A DNA stretch of 64,000 bases, taken from contig NZ_JAARLY010000001.1 in the NCBI RefSeq assembly GCF_011759385.1, forward strand, positions 558,001 through 622,000, written 5' to 3'. This DNA comes from Oleiagrimonas sp. C23AA. GTDB taxonomy: Bacteria; Pseudomonadota; Gammaproteobacteria; Xanthomonadales; Rhodanobacteraceae. The notes under the pieces are model-generated. The model was not told the DNA's origin, made no database searches, and saw only the letters and a program-made list of their open reading frames with translations. Of this stretch, positions 35,271 to 43,816 are shown piece after piece (position 1 is the first letter of the stretch; the number at the start of each line of letters is the position of its first letter). Position numbers and translations under genes: made by a program.

Positions 35271-36598
35271 GGTTCATCGCGGATTAGCGGGAAAGAGTGC
35301 ATTGACAGGCAAAAAGCGGGGGTGAGGGCGGCAAGCACTGGCTAAGCTAAAGCTCTCACACAAAAGCGGTCCAAGCCGCCGCCCTCATGCATGATGCTAT
35401 CGATGTTGCCGGGTTTTGGGCAGGGTTTCGTTTGATCGAGACCCGATCGTTGTCGGCCACACATTTGCTCGTTCGTCTGGAGCCCGATGAGCGGACCGAT
35501 CCGCGCTGCGGACGATGCCTGGCGCCTTGCGGGTTGGTGCACGATCGCTCGGTACGCCGGGTGCGCGAGCGGGATCTGTTCGACCAGCAGGTGTGGTTGG
35601 AGGTGCCCTTGCGGCGGGTGGTATGCCTGGCCTGCGGCGTGTCCACCGAGCATGTGCCTTGGCTGCCTGCACGCAGCCGATTGACGGCCCGACTGATCGC
35701 CCACGTCGAGGTCTTGCTGCGGCTGCTGCCCCTCCTGCACATCAGCCAGCTCACCGGGCTGCACTGGCATACCCTGCGTGCCATCGACGCCCGACGGCTG
35801 GCGCGGGAGGTGCCGCCGCCGGACCTGTCGCGGGTTCGCCGCCTGGTCATGGACGAGTTCGCACTGTTCAAGGGCCATCGCTACGCCACGGTGGCGATCT
35901 GCGCCGATACCCGGCAGGTGCTGTGGGTGGGCGAAGGCCGTTCGCGCAAGGAGATTCGGCCGTTCTTCGAGATGCTTGGCCCGGCGGTCTGCGCACATAT
36001 TGAAGCGGTGGCGATGGACATGAATACGGCCTTCGACCTGGAGGTCAAGGCCCATTGCCCCCATGCACGTGTGGTCTACGATCTGTTCCATGTCCTGGCC
36101 AAGTTTGGCCGAGAGGTCGTCGACCGGGTGCGGGTCGATCAGGCCCATGCGCTCAAGGCCGATCCAGCCGCGCGCCGCGTCATCAAGCGCAGTCGTTGGT
36201 TGCTGCTGCGCCATCGCGGGAACCTCACCGGCGAACAGGCGCTCAAGCTCGACGATCTGCTGGCCGTCAATGCTCCGCTGATGACCGTCTACTTGCTCAA
36301 GACCCAGCTCAAGGAGCTCTGGTATGCGCCCAACGAACAGCAGGCACAGCTGCGCTGGTATGAGTGGCAGCAACTGGCGTTGCAGAGCGGCCTCAAGCCG
36401 GTGGTTGCCTTTGCCAAACGCCTGAGCGGCTATGTCGAGGGCATCGTTGCCAGCGCCATCTATCGCCTCAATACCAGCGTCCTGGAAGGCATTAACCATC
36501 GCATCAAGGTCATCAAGCGGATGGCTTACGGTTACCGCGACACGGACTACTTCTTCCTCAAGATCAAGGCCGCGTTTCCCGGTAAGGCGCGATGAACC
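35271..36598 (+). mobile_element. Complete ISL3-family insertion sequence (1328 bp)
   Basis: The ends are imperfect inverted repeats of about 24 bp. The left reads GGTTCATCGCG-GA-TTA-G-CGGGAAA (35271-35294), and the right, on the reverse strand, reads GGTTCATCGCG-CC-TTA-C-CGGGAAA (36575-36598): 21 of 24 positions agree. Both ends begin GG, as in ISL3 elements, and the 8-bp duplication TTTTCTTT flanks the element. It carries a single transposase gene whose stop codon lies inside the right repeat. The element looks intact and probably active. Confidence 0.93.
35387..36595 (+). CDS. ISL3 family transposase
   Basis: A 402-residue transposase. An N-terminal zinc-finger region (RCGRCLAPCG...VCLACG, four Cys) precedes a helix-turn-helix segment and the DDE-type core. 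Candidate acidic residues lie in VMDEFALFKG, AMDMNTAFDL and LEGINHRIKVIKRMAYGY; the last block is a strong ISL3 signature. The protein is full length for the family. The stop codon TGA at 36593-36595 falls within the right terminal repeat, three bases from the element end. The start ATG has only a weak ribosome site. Confidence 0.95.
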   Translation: MHDAIDVAGFWAGFRLIETRSLSATHLLVRLEPDERTDPRCGRCLAPCGLVHDRSVRRVRERDLFDQQVWLEVPLRRVVCLACGVSTEHVPWLPARSRLTARLIAHVEVLLRLLPLLHISQLTGLHWHTLRAIDARRLAREVPPPDLSRVRRLVMDEFALFKGHRYATVAICADTRQVLWVGEGRSRKEIRPFFEMLGPAVCAHIEAVAMDMNTAFDLEVKAHCPHARVVYDLFHVLAKFGREVVDRVRVDQAHALKADPAARRVIKRSRWLLLRHRGNLTGEQALKLDDLLAVNAPLMTVYLLKTQLKELWYAPNEQQAQLRWYEWQQLALQSGLKPVVAFAKRLSGYVEGIVASAIYRLNTSVLEGINHRIKVIKRMAYGYRDTDYFFLKIKAAFPGKAR

Positions 36599-36606
36599 TT
36601 TTCTTT
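36599..36606. repeat. 8-bp target-site duplication, right copy
   Basis: TTTTCTTT, identical to 35263-35270. The bases that follow (TGTCGGG) would have continued the fabV terminator tail before insertion. Confidence 0.9.
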
Positions 36607-36632
36607 TGTCGGGAATATCAGGCGAGGACGGT

Positions 36633-38123
36633 TTATCGAAGCGCCGGCTCGTTGTACGCGCCAAACTCGGCAATGCCCGGCGGCTGGCCGTCAGTTTCCA
36701 TGTGCAGACGAAGCCGCTCTACGACCTGGGCGTTGCCGGTGCGCAGGAATTCAAAATGCTGTGGTGTGCCGCCGGCGAACAGCGGCCGCCACCGGCCCGC
36801 GATCATGGCCTCGATGCGGTAGTGGCGAATGCGGCTGGCGTGGCCGTAATCGCCCAGACCGCGGGCTTCGACCACGCTGAGCGTGTTGATCGGCGTGGGC
36901 TTAGGGAACGCCACTTCCAGCCAGTGCGGCGCGTGGCCGGCATCGGCCTGCCAGTAGCTGCGAAGGTCATCGTCAAAGGCCAGATCCGGCCCCGAGGCAT
37001 CGGCCAGGCTGCTGGCGTGCGAGGGCTGGTTCTTGGCCAGGTTCGGCGTGGTGATTTCAAACGCCGGCGCCACCCGGGGCACGGTGCCGGAGGGTTGCCA
37101 CAGCCGGCCAATCTCGGCCAGCCGCGCCAGCACGTTGTCGTCCATCAACCCGTCGCGATTGGGCGCGGCATTCAAGATCAGGTTGCAGTGCTGGCGATTG
37201 AACGGCTTCAGCCAGTCGTGGACGATCTGGTGTGCATCGCGCAGCGTCGAGGTGGGATAGCTTTTCTTCCAGAACCAGTCTTTCTGCAGCGTGGTGGCCG
37301 ATTGCGAGGGAATCTCGCTGTGCGGCGGAATCTTCTGCCCGGCGTGCTGCTCGTACTGTTTGACGTCGGTGTAGTAAAGCGCGGTGCCGGGGTAGCTGCC
37401 GTCGTTGTAGTCGGAGATCAGGCAGTCCGGCTGCAGGCGTTTGACCAGATCGCGAATTTCGTGGAAAGGCAGTTCGTCGTAGCCGATGCGCGACCACGAG
37501 GCGTTCCAGCCATCAATCACCAGCGCCGTGATTGGACCATAGTGGGTCAGTAGCTCGGTGATCTGCGTCTTGATGCGGGCCACCTTGGCCGGCGTGATCA
37601 CATGCGGGCGGATGTCGGCGCGAAGATCCAGAATGGAGAAGTACAAACAGGGTTCCAGGCCCTCGGCGCGAAACGCCTCCACGTACTGGCGAACGATGTC
37701 GTGCGGGTAGGACGAATCCATCACATTGGCGCTACCGCTTTTGGTCGGCCAAAGGCAGAAGCCATCGTGATGCTTGGTGGTCAGGCAGCCGTAGCCCATA
37801 TGCGCCGAGCGCGCGGCGCGGGCCCACTGACGCGCGTCCAGGTGTTTGGGGTTGAAGCGCTTGGGCGAGGTCTTCGGGTCGCCCCATTCGCGCTCCTCGA
37901 AGGTCGCCATGTTGAGGTGGATATACATGCCAAAGCGCAGGTCCAGAAAGGCCTGCTGCGCCGCGTGCAGACGGCTGTCGGCCAGCATCGGCGAGGCGGC
38001 CTGCCAAGGCCCGGTGCGGGCGCCGGAAGGCGCTTTCAGTACACGCGACCAGGCGCTGGCGGGCAGGGCGCCGCCGGCAAGGCCCGCGGCGGCAAACAGC
38101 TTGGTGAATTGACGACGATCCAT
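36633..38123 (-). CDS. GH29 alpha-L-fucosidase with C-terminal discoidin-like domain, Tat-exported
   Basis: A 496-residue protein. The N-terminus MDRRQFTKLFAAAGLAGG is a twin-arginine-type signal. The GH29 barrel shows FGMYIHLNMATFEEREWG, TTKHHDGFCLWPTK (the conserved KHHDGF) and ALVIDGWNASW, whose Asp is the likely nucleophile. Residues from about 365 to the end look like an F5/8 type C (CBM32-like) galactose-binding domain (SYWQADAGHAPHWLEVAF). It removes alpha-L-fucose from glycans. The ATG has GGAG six bases upstream. It is downstream of the GH27 gene on the same strand, with a long hairpin in the 81-bp gap. Confidence 0.92.
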   Translation of the reverse strand: MDRRQFTKLFAAAGLAGGALPASAWSRVLKAPSGARTGPWQAASPMLADSRLHAAQQAFLDLRFGMYIHLNMATFEEREWGDPKTSPKRFNPKHLDARQWARAARSAHMGYGCLTTKHHDGFCLWPTKSGSANVMDSSYPHDIVRQYVEAFRAEGLEPCLYFSILDLRADIRPHVITPAKVARIKTQITELLTHYGPITALVIDGWNASWSRIGYDELPFHEIRDLVKRLQPDCLISDYNDGSYPGTALYYTDVKQYEQHAGQKIPPHSEIPSQSATTLQKDWFWKKSYPTSTLRDAHQIVHDWLKPFNRQHCNLILNAAPNRDGLMDDNVLARLAEIGRLWQPSGTVPRVAPAFEITTPNLAKNQPSHASSLADASGPDLAFDDDLRSYWQADAGHAPHWLEVAFPKPTPINTLSVVEARGLGDYGHASRIRHYRIEAMIAGRWRPLFAGGTPQHFEFLRTGNAQVVERLRLHMETDGQPPGIAEFGAYNEPALR

Positions 38124-38155
38124 CAGGTGCTCCGGGGAAAGGGGCGACGATCTTC

Positions 38156-38198
38156 GACGCCAGGGCGGTAAAGCCGTTGGCTTTGCGGCCCTGGCGTC
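38156..38198. repeat. 43-nt intercistronic inverted repeat (stem-loop)
   Basis: The 20-base arms 38156-38175 and 38179-38198 match at 18 of 20 positions around a 3-nt loop (GTT). The outer part is GACGCCAGGGC pairing with GCCCTGGCGTC. It lies between the alpha-galactosidase stop and fucosidase start. No T-run follows on the minus strand, so RNA stabilisation or partial attenuation is more likely than full termination. Confidence 0.75.
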
Positions 38199-38204
38199 AA
38201 GGCA

Positions 38205-39404
38205 TTAGCGGCTGGCGTGCTGGCCAGGCCAGACGCGGAACATGGCCACCGCATGGGTCGGCACGCTGGCCTTGATCGGGCCGGTGCTGGTGGCGGTGTG
38301 GTGCGTCCACAGGTTGCGCACGGTGTAGTGAGCCGAACCTTTCAGGCCGATCTCATGTGCGGTGGTGGCGATGTTGATCGGCCCCTTGCCACGATTGAGC
38401 AGAATCACCGCTACCGAACCATCGGACATCGGCTTGGCCCAGACCTCGGTGCTGCCGTCATCGCGTACCTTGTAGCCCTGGCGGCCGCCCCAGTCCTGGT
38501 CGACCGCTATCACGTCCTTGTTGGTGAGCACGGCGCGCACCTTGTCGGACATGTGGCGGATATCGTTGCCGGCAATCAATGGCGCATTGAGCAGCGCCCA
38601 CAGGCTGAAGTGGGCACGGTTTTCATTGTCGGTCAGGTAACCGTTGCCCACCTCCAGCATGTCCGGGTCGTTCCAGGCGCCCGGATGCGAGGTCTTCGAC
38701 AAGCCGGCCTGCTGATCCAGGATGTCCATGATGCCCTGTGGGTAGCTGTTGGCCGGTTGGTCGGTTTCCCAGCGCGGCGTGATGTCCTGAGTAGTGCGCC
38801 ACAGGTTGCCGATCGACTGGGCCCAGGTCCACGGCGCCTTGTTGCCCCATTCGCACAGGCTGTAGACGATGGCACGGCCGGACGCGGCCAGTGCATCGCG
38901 CATGGCGGTATAGCGCTGGCGGTAGGTTTCGCCCTGGTAGTCACCGCAGTTGTCGTATTTGAGGTAATCCACGCCCCAGCTGGCGAACTGCTTGGCGTCC
39001 GAAGCCTCGTGCCCGATGCTGCCGGGGTAGCCGGCGCAGGTGGTGGTGCCGGCCGACTCGTAGATGCCCAGCTTCAGACCCTTGCGGTGCACGTAGTCGG
39101 CTACCGCTTTGATGCCATGCGGGAATTTCCTGGGGTCGGGTACCAGCTTGCCGTCGGCGCTGCGCTTTTTCAGCAGCCAGCAGTCGTCGATATTGACGTA
39201 CTGGTAGCCGGCGGCCTTCATGCCCGAGCTGACCATGGCGTCGGCGGTGGCCTCGACCAGTTTGGCGCTGACGTCGCAATGGAAGCTGTTCCAGCTGTTC
39301 CAGCCCATCGGCGGCGTGCGTGCCAGGTGATTGTCCAAGGCGTGTGCCGGCGCCAGCAGGCACATAGATAACGTTATCACGGCCGCGTAAAGCATCTTGT
39401 GCAT
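38205..39404 (-). CDS. GH27 alpha-galactosidase, exported
   Basis: A 399-residue protein with a signal peptide cut near residue 23. TPPMGWNSWNSF, the YLKYDNCGD nucleophile motif (Asp151) and WNDPDML with the acid/base Asp are complete, and the C-terminal antiparallel beta domain is present. It releases alpha-1,6-galactose from galactomannan, raffinose-type sugars or xyloglucan side chains, probably in the periplasm or outside. GGAGGGGAG lies upstream at a slightly long spacing. It is the first gene of a probable two-gene unit with the fucosidase. A palindrome GATAACGTTATC overlaps codons 8-12. Confidence 0.95.
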   Translation of the reverse strand: MHKMLYAAVITLSMCLLAPAHALDNHLARTPPMGWNSWNSFHCDVSAKLVEATADAMVSSGMKAAGYQYVNIDDCWLLKKRSADGKLVPDPRKFPHGIKAVADYVHRKGLKLGIYESAGTTTCAGYPGSIGHEASDAKQFASWGVDYLKYDNCGDYQGETYRQRYTAMRDALAASGRAIVYSLCEWGNKAPWTWAQSIGNLWRTTQDITPRWETDQPANSYPQGIMDILDQQAGLSKTSHPGAWNDPDMLEVGNGYLTDNENRAHFSLWALLNAPLIAGNDIRHMSDKVRAVLTNKDVIAVDQDWGGRQGYKVRDDGSTEVWAKPMSDGSVAVILLNRGKGPINIATTAHEIGLKGSAHYTVRNLWTHHTATSTGPIKASVPTHAVAMFRVWPGQHASR

Positions 39405-39469
39405 GTGAATGGTCTCCCCTCCGGTAAATAGTGGCCGCGGCGCACGACTCTTCCGCGGATGGTTCGAGC

Positions 39470-39975
39470 TTAGCAGCCCGCGCCGCTACTGGCGTGCTGC
39501 AGCGCACGCTTGGCGATCTGGGGGCGTGGACGGCTAGGCGTCTGTGTGCCACGGAGGGCGCCGGGGCCATGCATCGCCAGGTGATCGCCTCGGTAGCGCT
39601 GGGTGCAGCGCTTGAGTGAAAGGCAGACACACCCAAAGCGCTGGTCAAATGTATCGCGCAGGCGGCGAAGCTCCGTCATGCGTCCAGTCCAGCAACTGGC
39701 GCCATTGTTGTGACAGCTTCTGCCAGTCATCACGGGCGGGAATGCGTCCATTCGGCAGGCCCGCCAGCATGTCATCCATGCGGGCAAGATCCAGGCCCAC
39801 GCTCTGTGCGGCGCGGATCACCGCCAGGCGGTGCAGCACGTTACACCGGTAACGATGCTGGTTGCCGGCGTTGCGGCGGCTTTGAATCAGGCCGCGCCCT
39901 TCGTAAAAGTGTAGTGCCCAGATGGGCACACCGCTACGCTTGGGCCACCTCGCCGACGTCCATGTCGTTGGCCAC
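39470..39975 (-). pseudogene. soxR: soxR-like MerR family regulator, disrupted by two frameshifts
   Basis: The SoxR pattern is legible in three pieces. A GTG at 39975 (GAGG six bases upstream) starts MANDMDVGEVAQA and then meets a TAG; removing one T (plus-strand base 39936) restores ASGVPIWALHFYEGRGLI and the helix-turn-helix continues. The frame then breaks again near 39683; shifting it restores RMTELRRLRDTFDQ and the iron-sulphur region RFGCVCLSLKRC. SoxR needs four cysteines, C-x2-C-x-C-x5-C. Here the first is Arg, so a [2Fe-2S] cluster could not form normally even if the frame were repaired. The gene looks decayed. Sequencing error could explain a frameshift but not the missing Cys. Confidence 0.85.
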
Positions 39976-39977
39976 GT

Positions 39978-40008
39978 TTGACCTCAAGTGAGCGTGAGGT
40001 TCTATGCT
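39978..40008 (+). promoter_or_regulatory. SoxR-type promoter: 18-bp SoxR box in a 19-bp spacer
   Basis: -35 TTGACC (39978-39983) and -10 TATGCT (40003-40008) are separated by 19 bp, the over-long spacing used by MerR-family activators. The box CCTCAAGTGAGCGTGAGG (39982-39999) is a partial palindrome close to the SoxR operator CCTCAAGTTAACTTGAGG. It faces the MFS exporter and lies directly upstream of the soxR remnant. Confidence 0.85.
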
Positions 40009-40052
40009 GCGCGTCGCTTTAACGTAAGGTCAACGCGCCTTCTGGATTGTCC

Positions 40053-41408
40053 ATGTCCGACGCTGTTCCGGTTTCATCCACTGCTGATGGAGTGCTTTCG
40101 CCACGCTACCGCGCGCTGACTATTGGGCTGGTGGTGCTGGTGGCGGTGCGTGCATTCGAGGTGCTGGCGGTATCCACGGCGATGCCGGCCGTGGCGGCCG
40201 ACCTGGATGGACTATCGCTGTATGCGCTGGGTTTTGCCGCGCCGCTGGCCTCGGGCATTGTCGGCATGACGCTGGCCGGCGAGCGATGCGATGCACGCGG
40301 TCCGGCTGATACCGTCTGGCTGGGGCTCGCGATCTTCCTGACCGGCGTCATTGGCGCCGGACTTGCGCCCAGCATGGGCGCTTTTGTTGCCGCGCGTACC
40401 TTGCAGGGCCTGGGCGGCGGCGCGATTACCGTGGCCTTGTACGTGGTCGTGGCCAAGGCGTATCCCGAGCGACTCAGGCCGCGCGTGTTTGCCGCGGCCA
40501 GCGCGGGCTGGGTGGTGCCGTCGATGGTCGGGCCCACCATCAGCGGCGTGATGGTGCAGACACTGGGCTGGCGTTGGGTGTTTGTGCTGGTGCCCTTGCT
40601 GGCCTTGCCCGCTGCCTGGATGGTGCGTCCGACGCTGCGTGGTTTGCATAGCGCCTCGACACGGCCAAAGCCGAAGGCGCATATCCGTGTCGGTTGGGCA
40701 TGTCTGGGCGCTGCGGGTGTTTTGGTATTGGGACTGGCCGGCCATCATGGCCACTACGTTTGGTTGCTGCCAGCAGTGATCGCGGTGATCGTCGCGGCGC
40801 ATTTCCTGTTGCCGCCAGGCACCCTGCGCTGGCGTCGCGGGCTGCCCAGTGTGGTGGTGGTACGCGGCATGCTGGCCGCCAGCTTTCTGGGCAGCGATGT
40901 GTTTGTGCCGTTGTTGCTGGTGCGTGAGCGCGATTGGACACCAACGCTGGCCGGTGTGGCGCTGACGGTCGGAGCACTGGGCTGGTCGGCCGGCTCCTGG
41001 TGGCAGGGGCGGCACAGTCATGATGGCTCGCGCCTGCGTTTGATCCGCGTAGGTATGGCGCTGGTGGGTCTTGGCCTGGTGCTGGTACCGCTGGTGCTGA
41101 TTCATGCGGTGCCAGGCTTCATTGCGGTGCTGGCGTGGGCCGTGGGCGGCACCGGCATGGGGCTGGCCTATCCATCGCTGTCGGTGGCCTTGTTGGCCTT
41201 GTCGCCACCGGCCCAGCACGGCGAGCACAGCGCGGCCCTGGAGCTGGCCGAGGCACTGGCCATTGCCACCCTGCTGGCCATCACTGGCGGCTGGTTTGCG
41301 GCTTGGTTTGCCACGCAACCGATGCTGGCCTTCGCCGGTTGTTTTGCGCTTCCAGCGGTGATGGTGATGCTGACGATGTGCCTGTCTGGGCGTGTCCGGC
41401 CGGTTTAA
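40053..41408 (+). CDS. MFS multidrug efflux transporter under SoxR-type promoter
   Basis: A 451-residue inner-membrane protein with about 12-14 hydrophobic segments. VLAVSTAMPAVAADLDG resembles the DHA motif D region, and RTLQGLGGGAITVALYVVVAKAY motif B/C. It probably exports redox-active or aromatic compounds. The leader from the predicted SoxR promoter is about 35-40 nt. The ATG at 40053 is preferred over the in-frame TTG at 40047. Its likely activator gene is a pseudogene, so it may be silent, constitutive or run by another SoxR copy. Confidence 0.87.
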   Translation: MSDAVPVSSTADGVLSPRYRALTIGLVVLVAVRAFEVLAVSTAMPAVAADLDGLSLYALGFAAPLASGIVGMTLAGERCDARGPADTVWLGLAIFLTGVIGAGLAPSMGAFVAARTLQGLGGGAITVALYVVVAKAYPERLRPRVFAAASAGWVVPSMVGPTISGVMVQTLGWRWVFVLVPLLALPAAWMVRPTLRGLHSASTRPKPKAHIRVGWACLGAAGVLVLGLAGHHGHYVWLLPAVIAVIVAAHFLLPPGTLRWRRGLPSVVVVRGMLAASFLGSDVFVPLLLVRERDWTPTLAGVALTVGALGWSAGSWWQGRHSHDGSRLRLIRVGMALVGLGLVLVPLVLIHAVPGFIAVLAWAVGGTGMGLAYPSLSVALLALSPPAQHGEHSAALELAEALAIATLLAITGGWFAAWFATQPMLAFAGCFALPAVMVMLTMCLSGRVRPV

Positions 41409-41420
41409 GACGCAGGGTAT

Positions 41421-42908
41421 TTAGCGAGGTACCTGCGATACGTCATACGCCGGTGAGGGCGTCGCACCAGCCGTCGCCCGAGTGGCATTGGGCTGCCAGC
41501 CGCCACCCAGCGCCAGGAACAGGTCGATCTGATCCAGCGAGACTTGCCGCGCGTTTTCCGCCGCCTGCGCGCGCGCTTGAGCCAGCGTGCGTTCGGCATC
41601 CAGACTGCTGAGGTACGGCGCGCGGCCGCCACGGTAAAGCTGGCGATTTTGCGCTGCGGCGGCCTTGGCCTGGTCCACTGCATCGGCAAGTGCTGCCTGT
41701 TGCTTCAGTGCCTGCTGGTAGCGGCTGAGCGCGGTTTGCGTATCGCGCAGCGCGTCGAGCACGGTTTCGTCGAATGCGGCCAGGGCGGCATCGGCGCCGG
41801 CGTTGGCGGCATGAATGCGCGCACGCGCGGCATTGGTGGGGAAGGTCCAGTGAATCAGTGGGCCAATCGACCAACTATGAGCGGCGGGTTCGCCGACATC
41901 CTTGAGCAGCCCATTCACCCCCGCCGAAGCGCCTATCGAGACATCCGGATACAGCGCTGCCGTAGCGACGCCAATGCGTGCGGTGGCCGCCGCCAGTTGC
42001 CGTTCGGCCATGCGCACATCCGGACGCCGCGCCAGTAATTGCATGCCGTTACCGAGGGGAATGGGCCTGGAAAGCGTGGGAGCATCGGTGCAGTCTTGCA
42101 GACCCGCGGGCAGTTGCCCCGGGGTGTCGCCGAGCAGGGCGGCAAGCGCATAAGCGGCCTGCTGGCGCTGCGCTGTCAGCGGCGGTAGCTTGGCCTGTAG
42201 CAGGGCCCGCTGCGCTCGCGCGCGTTCCACGTCGGTGATAACGCCACGACCGGCGCGGTACAGGCGCTCTGCCACGTCCACGCCGCGCTGCTGCAAGGCC
42301 AGCGAATGGCGGCCGATGGCCAGTTCCCGATTGGCATGACAAATCGTGACGTACTCACGGGTGACCTCGGCGGCCACGGTGATGCGTGCCAGCTGCAACG
42401 CGGCCTGGCTGGCCTGCGCCTGCGCCTGGGCCGCTTGCGTGGCCCGCTTGAGTTTGCCGAACAGGTCGAACACGTAATCTAAGTGGATGCCGCCTTCAGC
42501 GATGTTGAATACGGGCAACTTTTCCTGTTGCAGCAGGCTTTCGGCGGAGATTTGCGCGCGCTGCACGGTGGCATCGACACTTTCGCCGAGGCCACCTTGG
42601 TTCTGCGCCTGGTCATAGACGGCAACGGCCTGACGAAGGTGCGCGCGGGCCTGGCGAATGGTGGTGTTCGCATGCAGCGCCTGATGCACCAGCTGGTTGA
42701 GCCGAGCATCGTTATAAAGCTGCCACCAGGCGGCGGGCACGGGGGCGCCCGGTTGCACCGTGGAGGCGTCGCCAGTGTCAACGAAGGCGCCCTGCGCGCT
42801 GGGCCGGTTGATGACCGCCTGCGCCGGCAGATGATAGTCCGGGCCCACCGTGGCGCAGCCTGCCAATAGCGTCGCCAGGGTAAGCAGGAGCGTGATACGG
42901 CGACTCAT
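41421..42908 (-). CDS. NodT-family outer-membrane efflux lipoprotein (TolC-like)
   Basis: A 495-residue outer-membrane factor. The signal peptide ends with the lipobox LAGC, and GPDYHLPA follows as in OprM/NodT proteins. Two OEP repeats (PF02321) carry long helices, for example ALQLARITVAAEVTREYVTI and ARQVSLDQIDLFLALGGGW. It forms the exit duct for the adaptor and FUSC pump encoded upstream. Its ATG overlaps the adaptor stop by four bases (ATGA), showing translational coupling. Last gene of the five-gene operon. Confidence 0.93.
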   Translation of the reverse strand: MSRRITLLLTLATLLAGCATVGPDYHLPAQAVINRPSAQGAFVDTGDASTVQPGAPVPAAWWQLYNDARLNQLVHQALHANTTIRQARAHLRQAVAVYDQAQNQGGLGESVDATVQRAQISAESLLQQEKLPVFNIAEGGIHLDYVFDLFGKLKRATQAAQAQAQASQAALQLARITVAAEVTREYVTICHANRELAIGRHSLALQQRGVDVAERLYRAGRGVITDVERARAQRALLQAKLPPLTAQRQQAAYALAALLGDTPGQLPAGLQDCTDAPTLSRPIPLGNGMQLLARRPDVRMAERQLAAATARIGVATAALYPDVSIGASAGVNGLLKDVGEPAAHSWSIGPLIHWTFPTNAARARIHAANAGADAALAAFDETVLDALRDTQTALSRYQQALKQQAALADAVDQAKAAAAQNRQLYRGGRAPYLSSLDAERTLAQARAQAAENARQVSLDQIDLFLALGGGWQPNATRATAGATPSPAYDVSQVPR

Positions 42909-43816
42909 GGTGCTTCCCGATGGAGCGTCTGGCCGTTCGTCTTATGGGGGTGGCCAGCAAGAACGTTGACCGTCGCCGTGCGGCCCACCACCAGCCGCAA
43001 CCCGGGCGGTACCCGATCGATGGCGATGCGTACCGGAATGCGCTGCGCCAGACGCACCCAATTGAAGGTGGGGCTGACCTCGGGCAAAAGTTCACCGGAC
43101 GGGCTGCCGTTCTTGCCGGCGATGCCCCAGGCGATGCTGGTGACGTGGCCACGCAGATCGTGTTGCGCGCCCATCAGCCGGATGCGCACTGCGTCGCCAA
43201 CGTGGATATGGCCAAGCTTGGTTTCTTCGAAAAAGCCGTCGATACGCATGGAATGGCGGTCGATTACCGACAGCACCGGATGCCCGGTGGACACGTAATC
43301 GCCCACGCGAACGGTACGGTCATTGACGTAACCATCCACCGGGCTGCGCACCTGGGTGCGATGCATATCCAGTTCGGCGCGCTGCTGCGCTACCTTGGCC
43401 GCATCCAGCGTGGCCTTTGCTGTGTCCAGGCGAGCACGGTTCTGCTCGGCCGATTCACTGGAGACCAGGCCCTTCAGATGATGATCGCGGGCGACCTCGC
43501 GCCGCCATTGAGCCAGCGCCGCACGGGCCTTGGCCACATCGGCTTTCGCCTGCGCCAGGGCCAGGCGGTAGTGCGAGCGATCGACCACGAACAGCACCTG
43601 GCCCTTGTGTACGCGCGCGTTGTCGGCCACTTGCACATCGGTAACCAGCCCCGAGACATCCGGCGCCACTTTCACCACGTCGGCGCGCACGTAGGCATCG
43701 CGGGTCCATGGCGCGTCGTTGTAATAGCGCCACAAGTGCACGATGACGAACACCGCCGCGGTCACGGCCAGCAGGGTCAGCACGATGGCGCCGGTGGAGC
43801 GGATGGTCTTGTTCAT
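42905..43816 (-). CDS. HlyD/AaeA-type membrane fusion protein
   Basis: A 303-residue adaptor. The N-terminal membrane anchor (GAIVLTLLAVTAAVFVIVHLW) is followed by the barrel-sandwich hybrid domain (VRADVVKVAPDVSGLVTDV, VHKGQVLFVVD) and an alpha hairpin, then the second half of the lipoyl domain (VRSPVDGYVNDRTVRVGDYV). It resembles AaeA, the adaptor of the p-hydroxybenzoate exporter. The ATG at 43816 overlaps the DUF1656 stop by four bases. It links the FUSC pump to the NodT channel. Confidence 0.92.
   Translation of the reverse strand: MNKTIRSTGAIVLTLLAVTAAVFVIVHLWRYYNDAPWTRDAYVRADVVKVAPDVSGLVTDVQVADNARVHKGQVLFVVDRSHYRLALAQAKADVAKARAALAQWRREVARDHHLKGLVSSESAEQNRARLDTAKATLDAAKVAQQRAELDMHRTQVRSPVDGYVNDRTVRVGDYVSTGHPVLSVIDRHSMRIDGFFEETKLGHIHVGDAVRIRLMGAQHDLRGHVTSIAWGIAGKNGSPSGELLPEVSPTFNWVRLAQRIPVRIAIDRVPPGLRLVVGRTATVNVLAGHPHKTNGQTLHREAP

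Noticed and set aside
39591-39603. Half of a xyl-box (CGGTAGCGCTGGG) near the alpha-galactosidase promoter
   Set aside because: Only one half-site agrees and it lies within the soxR pseudogene.
39645-39929. Short intact MerR-like protein
   Set aside because: It is only the middle piece of a soxR reading frame: the first helix and the cysteine region lie in other frames on each side.
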